64,000 nt of DNA. Source: DAOPJM01 sp964490325 (GTDB lineage: Bacteria; Bacillota; Clostridia; Christensenellales; CAG-138). This document shows, piece after piece, positions 9,701 through 16,167 of this stretch (position 1 is its first letter; every line of letters begins with the position of its first letter). The translations under genes and the position numbers were made by a program. The notes beneath the pieces are model-generated. The model had not been told where the DNA came from, ran no database searches, and worked only from the letters and a program-made list of their open reading frames with translations. The DNA is taken from positions 1 to 64,000 of the forward strand of contig CAZBBX010000002.1 in NCBI GenBank assembly GCA_964490325.1, given 5' to 3'.

Positions 9701-9817
9701 CGACTTGCCCTTGCGGAGCGCGACGCTTTTTTCAAAGATCTGCTCCTTCTTCCAAAACTCTAAAACTTCTTTTTCCCGATCCACAAAATTCAGATCGGTG
9801 GACACCTTTTGATACAT
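6701..9817 (-). CDS. ileS: Isoleucyl-tRNA synthetase, long (type 2) form
   Basis: 1038 aa class I aminoacyl-tRNA synthetase that charges tRNA-Ile in the cytoplasm. The HIGH motif (GKPHIGHVLTRS) is near residue 55 and the KMSKS-type motif (GKKMSKHLGN) near 595. Between them lie the CP1 editing domain and zinc-binding pairs (CPRCG, CPVCG). Length and the GPPTANGKPHIGH signature match IleRS2, the 'eukaryote-like' form found in some bacteria, rather than the about 920-aa IleRS1 with GPPYANGDIHIGH. Known IleRS2 enzymes often tolerate mupirocin. The start at 9817 is chosen over upstream in-frame starts because GGGAGG precedes it by 5 nt and it lies downstream of the T-box terminator. Expression should be controlled by that T-box. 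Confidence 0.95.
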   Translation of the reverse strand: MYQKVSTDLNFVDREKEVLEFWKKEQIFEKSVALRKGKSTYTFYDGPPTANGKPHIGHVLTRSIKDIIPRYKTMKGYDVLRKAGWDTHGLPVELEVEKSLGLDGKKQIEAYGVEPFIKECRKSVWKYKSEWEQMSDRVGYWADMEHPYITYEDNYIESEWWALKTIYDKGLLYKGYKIVPYCPRCGTALASHEVAQGYKTVKEVSTIARFYLKDGSGVALLAWTTTPWTLPSNVALCVNEHESYVRVNKDGERFILAEALVPSVLGEDVTIEERFLGKALIGTEYEPLFELPVDFGAKKGYRVVADDYVTLTDGTGIVHIAPAFGEDDNRVGKAWDLPFLQLVDASGHLCGGTPWDSVFVKDADPLINAALGENGKLFKTLPFEHDYPHCWRCDTPLIYYARESWFIKMTAVKDKLIAFNRSVNWIPETIKDGRMGNFLENVIDWGISRERYWGTPLPVWTCSCGHVHVIGSKKELRNMSDNCPEDIELHKPYIDRVNVYCPVCGKRMKREPVVIDCWFDSGSMPFAQWHYPFENRAEFERRYPANFISEAIDQTRGWFYTLLAIATCLFDEPPFKSCVVLGLVCDKDGKKMSKHLGNVVNPWDVLDKQGADAVRWYFYTGSMPWLPSRFSSENVSEYQRKFMGTLWNTYAFYALYAEIDGFDPTCHSLRQEALTAMDRWVLSRLNSLVCAVDRDLDALKITEAGRELQRFTDELSNWYLRRCRERYWGSEMTPDKEAAYMTLYTVLKTIALLCAPFVPFMSEAIYQNIVRSVDKKAPQSVHLCDFPTANEALIDPALEKTMDEVLELVVLGRSIRNEANIKTRQPLGAMYVQGRELESAYVNIILDELNVKALHFVRDASDFISYRVKPQLRTLGPRYGKLLPKLNAYLAAAGIGDAVVKAHAAGELYRTSIEGVEVELAAEDVLVSTEQKAGLVSASESELTVVMDTNLTQDLLDEGLVRELISKLQTMRKEAGFEVADHIRIGYTGSERVKEIFDRFGTEIAADTLADAISDAPEGYVKEWSINGETATLSVARE

Positions 9818-9847
9818 GCGTACCTCCCATATACATTCGTTGAAAAG

Positions 9848-10084
9848 AAAAAAGCTCCCGTCCCGAAGGGACGAAAGCCTGTGCTTCCGCGGTACCACCC
9901 AAATTGGCGCATATACGCCCGCTTTGTTCCCTTAACGCGGGAAACGTGCAAGCTTATTGGATCGACCGATCGTTCGGCTCGCCGCTCGCGGGTGATCTTC
10001 AAAAAGGGCTTTGCACCGCCTTGCACCATGCGCGGCTCGCTTTCCAAAGGCTCCTTATTTACTCTCCCGTTCAACGCTTTAGCC
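9848..10084 (-). promoter_or_regulatory. T-box riboswitch (Ile, specifier ATC) upstream of ileS
   Basis: A complete tRNA-sensing leader on the minus strand. The highly conserved T-box sequence GGGTGGTACCGCGG covers 9887-9900. The specifier codon ATC (isoleucine) is at 9994-9996, in the usual GAAGATCACC context, near the stem I AGAGTA element. The terminator hairpin (11-bp stem 9854-9864 / 9868-9878) is followed by six U. Uncharged tRNA-Ile should pair with the specifier and the T-box bulge and prevent termination, so ileS and the coupled DUF554 gene rise on isoleucine shortage. The architecture follows the classical Bacillota T-box. Confidence 0.93.
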
Positions 10085-10085
10085 C

Positions 10086-10114
10086 ATTATAGCGGATGTT
10101 GCCCCGTTTGTAAA
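10086..10114 (-). promoter_or_regulatory. Promoter of the T-box/ileS transcript
   Basis: TTTACA, a 17-nt spacer and the perfect -10 TATAAT lie just upstream of the T-box leader on the minus strand. The -35 overlaps the first in-frame ATG (10114) of the divergent DUF421 gene. Confidence 0.8.
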
Positions 10115-10149
10115 TGAATAATGTGAAACTTTTTGCGCAAAATCGTCGT

Positions 10150-10821
10150 ATGGATATTTTACAGGTACTTCTGACATCCTTGGGCTCGCTGGTCGTACTG
10201 TTCCTGTTGACCAAGCTGATGGGCAACAAGCAGCTCTCGCAGCTGTCCATGTTCGACTATATCGTTGGCATCACCATCGGTTCCATTGCCGCCGAGCTTG
10301 CGACCGAATTGGAGACGCCTCTGTACCCCCTTGTCGCGATGGCGCTGTACGGACTTGCAGCGCTGACGATCTCCATCCTCACCAACAAGTCCCTAAAGAT
10401 GCGCAGCTTCTTTGCGGGACGCCCCATCGTGCTGCTTGATAAGGGACGGCTTGACCGCAAGGGCTTCATCAAGGCGCGCTTGGATCTGGACGAGTTTTTG
10501 TCCATGGCGCGCAGCGCAGGTTACTTCGATGTGTCGCAGCTGGAGACGGCGCAGCTGGAGTGCAACGGTTCCGTGAGCTTCCTGCCAAAGGAGCAGAATC
10601 GTCCCGTGACGCCCAAGGATCTGTCCTTGAACCCTGCGCAGTCGCGCATCCCCTTCTCTCTTGTTTTGGACGGCGCTGTCAGCAGTGAGGCGCTGCGGCG
10701 TGCAGGCGTCAGCGAGGAGAAGCTGTTGGAGCAGCTTCGCGCCTTGGGCTATGAAAACTGCCGTGCTGTCTTTCTTGCGTCCGTCAACGAGACGGGACAG
10801 CTGACTGTATACGGAAAATAA
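10150..10821 (+). CDS. DUF421 (YetF-family) membrane protein
   Basis: 223 aa protein with an N-terminal membrane part of three helices (LLTSLGSLVVLFLLTKLMGN; FDYIVGITIGSIAAELAT; PLVAMALYGLAALTISIL) and a soluble C-terminal DUF421 domain with the RPIVLLDKGRLD and RLDLDEFLSMARSAGYFDV blocks typical of YetF/YcaP. YetF/YcaP family members are inner-membrane proteins of unclear biochemical role, some linked to sporulation or germination. ATG 10150 fits the family N-terminus better than an in-frame ATG at 10114, which overlaps the divergent ileS promoter; neither has a clear ribosome site. The gene is transcribed divergently from ileS. Confidence 0.8.
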   Translation: MDILQVLLTSLGSLVVLFLLTKLMGNKQLSQLSMFDYIVGITIGSIAAELATELETPLYPLVAMALYGLAALTISILTNKSLKMRSFFAGRPIVLLDKGRLDRKGFIKARLDLDEFLSMARSAGYFDVSQLETAQLECNGSVSFLPKEQNRPVTPKDLSLNPAQSRIPFSLVLDGAVSSEALRRAGVSEEKLLEQLRALGYENCRAVFLASVNETGQLTVYGK

Positions 10822-10843
10822 GGCGGATCCCGTTCGATCCGCC
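10822..10843. terminator. Hairpin between convergent DUF421 and amidase-like genes
   Basis: A perfect 8-bp inverted repeat (GGCGGATC / GATCCGCC, 6-nt loop) starts right after the DUF421 stop. The T tract is weak (TTCTGTTCTTTT further on), so it is a likely but not ideal terminator. Confidence 0.55.
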
Positions 10844-10870
10844 AAGAAGTTCTGTTCTTTTATGCTGCGG

Positions 10871-11782
10871 TCAGGCGCCCAGCTGCGCCTTTAGTACGTT
10901 GTAGATGCACTCCGCCATCGCAAGCTTCACAGCGTCGTCCTGCAGCTTGGCACGGTCGGACTTGTTGTTCCAGTTGCCCATGATGAGCAGCACGCCCGGA
11001 CAGTCGCTGCCGCTGATCATCGTGTCCTTAGCGGTCTCTACGCCGTTTCCCTTGCCCGCCTGTATGCCGATGCCTGTCGCCGTACTGTAAGCGGAGATGA
11101 GAGCCTTTGCATAGTCCTCATATTTGGAGGGGGTCTTGATGTAGCAACCGTGCGAACTGGAATCGATCTCGTTGCACATCAGTCGAATGACGATGTCGCT
11201 GTTTGCACTGCTTGCGGTCTTGGCACGGTCATCGTTGGAGACGGAGCTGCTGTTATCCGTGCGCGTCAGCACCACGGTCGCGCCCATGCTCTCCAAATAT
11301 TCGCCTAAGTACTGTCCCATTTCCAAATTATAGGCGCATTCGGCGGAATACTTGGTGTTTCTGTCGCGGCAGGGATCCACGCAGATCGTGTAGCCATACA
11401 GCGGAAGGTTGGGATCGGGCGTGGGGGTTGACGTGGGAATGGGGCTGCCGTTCTCGTCCAAGGCAGGCGTAGCGGTACTGTCGATCGCAGGCGTGGCCGT
11501 CTCTAAGGAAGGCGTACCCATAGAAGGCGTATCCGCAGGATAATTGGACATATTCGCCGTGGGGATGACGGTCGGCGTAACAACGGGTTCGGCCGTAGGC
11601 GTGGGCTGATCGTCCGCTACGACCGTTTGGAAAGCTGCGACCAGCTGCGGGCCGTTGTGCACAAGCCACGCTATACCCAAATACAGCAGGATGCCCACCG
11701 CAAGGCAGGCTATGCAAAACAGGGAAAATCCCAGCGGGTTGTTTATGCGAAGCCGCCGTCTTCTGTGCTTGATCCGCTTCAT
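10871..11782 (-). CDS. Membrane-anchored amidase_3-fold protein lacking catalytic residues
   Basis: 303 aa. A basic N-terminus is followed by one membrane helix (residues about 18-40), then a Pro/Thr-rich linker (about 60-125) and an N-acetylmuramoyl-L-alanine amidase (amidase_3) fold. Recognisable parts are strand YTICVDPC, helix NLEMGQYLGEYLESMGATVV and strand VVLTRTD. The zinc motif DPGHGG of active enzymes is replaced by DPCRDR, the second zinc-His segment (SIHAN) by VIRLMCNE, and the catalytic Glu near the C-terminus (LVExGF) by LLIMGN. Only a Glu in SAECAYNLE remains. It is therefore probably a pseudoenzyme that binds peptidoglycan or regulates another amidase; this is inference. It is tail-to-tail with DUF421. 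No obvious operon partner. Confidence 0.75.
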   Translation of the reverse strand: MKRIKHRRRRLRINNPLGFSLFCIACLAVGILLYLGIAWLVHNGPQLVAAFQTVVADDQPTPTAEPVVTPTVIPTANMSNYPADTPSMGTPSLETATPAIDSTATPALDENGSPIPTSTPTPDPNLPLYGYTICVDPCRDRNTKYSAECAYNLEMGQYLGEYLESMGATVVLTRTDNSSSVSNDDRAKTASSANSDIVIRLMCNEIDSSSHGCYIKTPSKYEDYAKALISAYSTATGIGIQAGKGNGVETAKDTMISGSDCPGVLLIMGNWNNKSDRAKLQDDAVKLAMAECIYNVLKAQLGA

Positions 11783-11993
11783 TGTTACACCTCTTTTGGG
11801 GAGCGCTCCCCGATTCGATTCATTTTATCATGCCTTCCCAACAAGGGGCAGTGTTTTTGAAAAGGTTAACAAAAAGGTTAAAAATACGAGACGCTTAGAA
11901 CGCATAATTTTAATAGATCCCCAAGTATTTCCAAAGCAAGAATTTTACCATTCGTTCACTTTCCTATCCGCGTTTCTATGATACACTAAATCC

Positions 11994-12851
11994 ATGCCGT
12001 ACTTATTGACACACAGCTATTTTGGCTATACCGTAAGGGAAAAATTGCATGATGCATTTGACGCGCAGCAGGCTTCACTGTTTTACCTTGGCTGCGTTGG
12101 TCCCGACGTCTTCTTTTTTGACCGCATCCCCCCCTCCCTGTTCCATGAGCAGCGCAAGGAGCTTGGCAATCGCCTGCACAATTTAGATGCGGGCAAGTTG
12201 TTTGACGCTCTTGTCTCGAACGAACGCACCGCGCAGGATAGCGCCTTTATCGATGGATTTTTGTGTCACTTTGCTCTTGACGCCGCCGCACACCCCTATA
12301 TTGAATCGCGCACCAAGGGTTGGGATCACACGCGCATGGAGGTCACCATCGATATGCAGCTGTACCGCAGTCACAAGACGCAGCTGGGCAAGCCCGCCGC
12401 TCTGCAAAAAGCTGCGGACGCCGCAGTACCCGACGCACTTTTGACCGCCGCCTGCAAGAAGCTCTACGGTGAAGACTATGCGGGTGATTATCGGCGTGCG
12501 CTTGGCAAGTTTCGCTTCGTCCATCGCGTGACCTACGACCCGCACGGTGGCAAGCGCCGCTTTCTTTCGAGCGTGGAAGCGATCTTTCATAAACGCGGAC
12601 TGTTGAGCGGCTTTTTGATGAGCGAGGATCTGCCCGATACGGAGGACGCCCTCAACGGGGCGCACAAAGCTTGGGCTGCGCCTTGGTTTCCCGAACGGAT
12701 CCGCAGCGAAAGCTTTATGGAGCTGTTCGACCAAGGCGTATCAGACGCGGTACAGCTGATCACACTGCATCGAAACGGCGACACAGCGGGTCTTTTGACG
12801 GCCTTGAACGGTCGATCCATGTCCCGTGGTCCCTTACCCCAGACCAAATAG
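11994..12851 (+). CDS. Zinc-dependent phospholipase C-family protein
   Basis: 285 aa protein opening MPYLLTHSYFGYTVREKL and YLGCVGPDVFFF, the signature start of the Zn_dep_PLPC (zinc-dependent phospholipase C-like) family common in Clostridia. Histidines and aspartates for a metal site are at the N-terminus (THSYF), in CVGPD, in DGFLCHFALDAAAHPYIE and in a later KGWDHTRMEV segment. No signal peptide is seen, so it is probably cytoplasmic and its substrate is unknown. There is no ribosome site before ATG 11994; a -10-like TATGAT or TACACT lies 6-12 nt upstream, so translation may be leaderless or nearly so. The following SLOG gene starts 13 nt after its stop. Confidence 0.75.
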   Translation: MPYLLTHSYFGYTVREKLHDAFDAQQASLFYLGCVGPDVFFFDRIPPSLFHEQRKELGNRLHNLDAGKLFDALVSNERTAQDSAFIDGFLCHFALDAAAHPYIESRTKGWDHTRMEVTIDMQLYRSHKTQLGKPAALQKAADAAVPDALLTAACKKLYGEDYAGDYRRALGKFRFVHRVTYDPHGGKRRFLSSVEAIFHKRGLLSGFLMSEDLPDTEDALNGAHKAWAAPWFPERIRSESFMELFDQGVSDAVQLITLHRNGDTAGLLTALNGRSMSRGPLPQTK

Positions 12852-12864
12852 AGGAGCGTGTTCC

Positions 12865-13335
12865 ATGCCGTACAGCTGCTGTTTTACAGGACACAGAGAC
12901 TTACCGCCTGACAACTCCCCCGCCTACGCAGCGCTGTATACCGCGCTGCAGGCAGCCATTGGCGAGCTTGCAGACGAGGGCTGCGTGGAGTTCATTGCCG
13001 GCGGCGCGCGTGGCTTTGATCTGTTGGCGGCAGCGCTGGTCTTGGAGGAAAAGCGGCTTCGCCCTTCCCTTCGACTGATCCTTATCCTGCCCTGTGCGGA
13101 TCAGCCGCGTGACTATCCGATGAAGGATCGCAGGCTGTATCAGGCGCAGAAGCTTGCCGCAGACGAGTGCATCGTGCTCCATGAAAGCCACATCGCAGGC
13201 TGTATGCATGAGCGCAACCGCCTGATGGTCGATCGGGCAGAGCTGGTGGTCAGCTACCTGAGGGTGCCTCGCGGCGGCACGCAGTACACCGTTGACTATG
13301 CCCGACGCAAGGGCAAGCCCCTTCGCGCCCTGTAG
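12865..13335 (+). CDS. SLOG-fold protein of DUF1273/YpsA type
   Basis: 156 aa protein with TGHRDL near residue 7, a GGARGFDLLAA nucleotide/ligand loop near 46 and HERNRLMVDRAELVVSYL near 115, the DUF1273 (YpsA/YoqJ) pattern in the SLOG superfamily. SLOG proteins bind nucleotide-derived ligands; YpsA affects cell division in Bacillus, but the role here is unknown. ATG 12865 has GAGGAG 8 nt upstream; an in-frame ATG at 12826 lies inside the previous gene. It follows the phospholipase-like gene closely and a strong terminator ends the unit. Confidence 0.8.
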   Translation: MPYSCCFTGHRDLPPDNSPAYAALYTALQAAIGELADEGCVEFIAGGARGFDLLAAALVLEEKRLRPSLRLILILPCADQPRDYPMKDRRLYQAQKLAADECIVLHESHIAGCMHERNRLMVDRAELVVSYLRVPRGGTQYTVDYARRKGKPLRAL

Positions 13336-13354
13336 GTTTCTCTTTTGCTCCATC

Positions 13355-13384
13355 AAAAAGGTCGGGTTTTGCGCCCGACCTTTT
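13355..13384. terminator. Strong bidirectional terminator
   Basis: A 9-bp GC-rich stem (AAGGTCGGG / CCCGACCTT) is flanked by AAAA on the left and TTTT on the right. It can end both the SLOG gene (plus) and the dockerin 5'-nucleotidase gene (minus). Confidence 0.85.
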
Positions 13385-13409
13385 CTTGTGCTCGTATTCT
13401 TATGGAGCT

Positions 13410-15971
13410 TTACTGTGCTGCTGTGATGAAGCTTGCATCCATCACGCGGAACTGCGTTGCATCATAGTAAGGTGAGATAACGCCTGTTACGATGACCGTG
13501 TTGCCCTCGCCAAGTCCCTGCAGCGTGGGGATCTTGTAGATGTTCATGGTGGCCGTGCTGTCATCCTCGTCGGTCAAAGGCGTGGTCCCGCTCGTGTTGA
13601 TCGCTCCCAGAACGCCCTTTGTTTGAATGAGCTGACAGTCGATGGAATGTCCCGCCGCAACGATCTCGGCTATGGTCATCTCGGTCGCTGCAAGCGGCGT
13701 ACCCGCAACCGCGCTTCCGACCATGGTGGCGCCGTTGATCTCGGGCATCTTGTTGTAGTACGCGATGGGACCTGAGATGGTGATGACGTCGCCCAGCGCT
13801 ACCGTGGGCGACCCGCTCGGGAAATACAGGCAGATCGCGCTGCGCACACCTTCGATCTCCTCCTCGATGTACACGTTGGTGCCTGCATAGTAGGTCACGC
13901 TGCCTGTGAGCGTGTAGCTGCCGCTGCCGCCGTTAGCAAGCTTGTCCAGCACGAAGGCGATGGTATGCACTTCGTTGGGATCCGCATCGGGATCGGTGGA
14001 GACCACCTGCCAGTCAAAGTCGATGCTCGGCGTAATGGTGCTGTCGGGCTGCGCCTTGATGTACTCGGCAAGGATGTTGCGGACCTGTCCCTCGTCCTCG
14101 TTGGCGCCAAAGTCGGAGCCGCTGTAGTAAAAGGTACGATCTGCCATGGTCGCCCACTTGTCCGTGCCCAAGACCGTTGTGTAGTTGCAGCCGCCTGCAT
14201 AGCGATAGTTGTTGATCGCCACAAGGAAGACGTCCTCATCCTTAACGTCTGTGCCGTCTGGATACTTCAGCTCACTGACGCGTTCGCCGGAAGGCTTGTA
14301 GCTGAGCAAGGTGTAATCCAAGCCATACAGGGTGTCGAAGTACCAGCTCTGTCCCAGATAGCCCGCCGCCATATCCAGCCATGCGCGCACCTCGGCGCCT
14401 GTCATGGTTATGCCGTACAGCCAGTTCTCGTACTTGTAGAGCTTGAACATATCCGTCATGGTGATGTCGCCTGCGTTCAGCATGTTGCTGCCGCTGACCG
14501 TGCTGGTGACAGGTCCCGCAATGGAGATGACCTTGTCGTATGCGCCTGTATCCTCGATCCAAGAGGCGACCTTATCGCCCTCCTCCTGCTCGATCGCCCA
14601 AATCTGCGCCTTATTGATCAGCTCCATCAGCGCGGTCGGCTCGGAGTCGAAGCTTGCCTTGGGGAAGGCCGCTGAGGCAGTGCCGATCTTCGTGTTCAGA
14701 TAGCTGTTCCAAACCTCGTCCTCGTAGGGCTGCAGGATCGACTTGAGCTCCGTGTCCGCAGCCATGCCGCTCATGCCCTTGCTGAGGATGTCAAGCTTGG
14801 CTTCTCCCGTAATGGTGTTCACCGAGATGGTGATGTGTCCCACCAGAGACGCCTTGGTGCCCAAGGACACCACGGAAACGCTTGCGCCGCTCTTGTCGGT
14901 CAGGTAGGTCGTGCCGCTGCTGTGTGCGTGACCGGACAGCACCAGATCGATGCCCTCGCTGTTCTCCACAAGGCTGCGAACCTGATTCTCGCCAAGAGCA
15001 TCCACTTCCGATTCGCTCTCGATGCCGCTGTGCACGGCCGCAATGATAAAGTCGCAGTTGATTGCCATCTCATCTGCATACCGCGCATAGGTCTCCGCCA
15101 ACTCGCGGATCTCGATCCCCTCATAATTTGCGGGGGTCTCCCATTGCTCAATGTTGGGGTTGGCAAGGCCGATGATACCGACTCTGTAGGCGTTGCCCAG
15201 CTCATCATAATAGGTGTTGACAACATAGGGCGCATAGCCGTTCCAAGTGTCGGACAGATCGATGGGATCCTCACGATCCGCATTCAGATAGTTCGCCGCC
15301 ATGACGACAGCAGGAGTCTCTGATTCCGTGGCGTCCGACGTGAGGTAGCTAAGCTGACGGTTCAGCACGGACAGACCATAGTTGAACTCGTGATTGCCCA
15401 GAATATACGCATCGTAGCCGATGGTACGCAGCGTCTTCATGACGGGATCGTCGACCTCGCCGCGCTTGAGCGCATAGTAGGCGGTCAAAGGCGTACCCTG
15501 AATGGTGTCGCCCAAGTCCATCACATACACGTTTTTGTTGTCCTTGCGCACCTGCTTGACATAGCTTGCCACCTGCAGCATGCTTGTAGTCCCCGTGCCG
15601 CTGACGCCGGAGGTGTAGTCGGTGTTGTACAGAGCGCCGTGAACATCGCTGGTAGCAAGGATGTTGATCTTGATGGTGGACGCATCAAACCCATCTTGCA
15701 GCTTGACCGTGTAGCGCAGGATCAGTGCCGCATCCGCAGAGGTGACATGCTTGTCCGCGTTCACGTCCGCAATGGTTTTTTCCTCCTCGGTCAGCTCGTC
15801 CAGCTTGACCGTATAGCGCAGAATGACAGCTGCATCCGCAGAATCCGGCAGTCCGCTCTTGTTGAGGTCGCCTGCGATCACGCGCTCAGAAGCGCTTGAA
15901 AAGGCAGCAAGAGACAGGAGCATCATCATTGCCAGCAAAAGCGCCGACAACTTCTTCCAAGTTCTGTTCAT
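13410..15971 (-). CDS. Secreted 5'-nucleotidase/metallophosphoesterase with N-terminal dockerin
   Basis: 853 aa extracellular UshA-like enzyme that hydrolyses nucleotides or other phosphoesters. Order: signal peptide (about residues 1-28); a dockerin placed at the N-terminus (about 32-92) with two calcium loops (GDLNKSG and ADVNADKH) each followed by ADAA.ILRYTVKL; calcineurin-like phosphoesterase with ATSDVHGAL, MDLGDTIQG, LGNHEFNYG and LSGHAHSS; the 5'-nucleotidase C-terminal domain (TVSGSNMLNAGDITM, GGCNYT); and a C-terminal OB-like region (about 680-853, VALGDVITISGPIAYYNKM). ATG 15971 has GGAGG 6 nt upstream and a consensus promoter. A similar OB-like domain recurs in the neighbouring subtilase. 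An N-terminal rather than C-terminal dockerin is unusual. The enzyme probably scavenges phosphate or nucleosides outside the cell. Confidence 0.85.
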   Translation of the reverse strand: MNRTWKKLSALLLAMMMLLSLAAFSSASERVIAGDLNKSGLPDSADAAVILRYTVKLDELTEEEKTIADVNADKHVTSADAALILRYTVKLQDGFDASTIKINILATSDVHGALYNTDYTSGVSGTGTTSMLQVASYVKQVRKDNKNVYVMDLGDTIQGTPLTAYYALKRGEVDDPVMKTLRTIGYDAYILGNHEFNYGLSVLNRQLSYLTSDATESETPAVVMAANYLNADREDPIDLSDTWNGYAPYVVNTYYDELGNAYRVGIIGLANPNIEQWETPANYEGIEIRELAETYARYADEMAINCDFIIAAVHSGIESESEVDALGENQVRSLVENSEGIDLVLSGHAHSSGTTYLTDKSGASVSVVSLGTKASLVGHITISVNTITGEAKLDILSKGMSGMAADTELKSILQPYEDEVWNSYLNTKIGTASAAFPKASFDSEPTALMELINKAQIWAIEQEEGDKVASWIEDTGAYDKVISIAGPVTSTVSGSNMLNAGDITMTDMFKLYKYENWLYGITMTGAEVRAWLDMAAGYLGQSWYFDTLYGLDYTLLSYKPSGERVSELKYPDGTDVKDEDVFLVAINNYRYAGGCNYTTVLGTDKWATMADRTFYYSGSDFGANEDEGQVRNILAEYIKAQPDSTITPSIDFDWQVVSTDPDADPNEVHTIAFVLDKLANGGSGSYTLTGSVTYYAGTNVYIEEEIEGVRSAICLYFPSGSPTVALGDVITISGPIAYYNKMPEINGATMVGSAVAGTPLAATEMTIAEIVAAGHSIDCQLIQTKGVLGAINTSGTTPLTDEDDSTATMNIYKIPTLQGLGEGNTVIVTGVISPYYDATQFRVMDASFITAAQ

Positions 15972-15999
15972 CTTCTTCCTCCTTCAATGGAATACTTTT

Positions 16000-16028
16000 A
16001 GTATACAACAATTGTAGGATCCTGCCAA
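16000..16028 (-). promoter_or_regulatory. Promoter of the dockerin 5'-nucleotidase gene
   Basis: TTGGCA, a 17-nt spacer and TATACT on the minus strand, ending 28 nt before the start codon. The spacer contains the palindromic CAATTG. Confidence 0.7.
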
Positions 16029-16121
16029 CCATCTTTGCTCTGTCGGATCCGAATTTTTACATTTTTCCATACCGTTGAGAAATTGTACACAACAAATGCG
16101 TGGCAGCAGGCTGCAACAGAA

Positions 16122-16149
16122 AAGGGACGCCGCGGTTGCAGCGTCCCTT
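16122..16149 (-). terminator. Terminator of the subtilase gene
   Basis: On the minus strand AAGGGACGC pairs with GCGTCCCTT (9 bp), followed by TTCTGTTG. It lies 19 nt after the subtilase stop codon. Confidence 0.7.
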
Positions 16150-16167
16150 CTGTAGGGTCGTTTTCGG

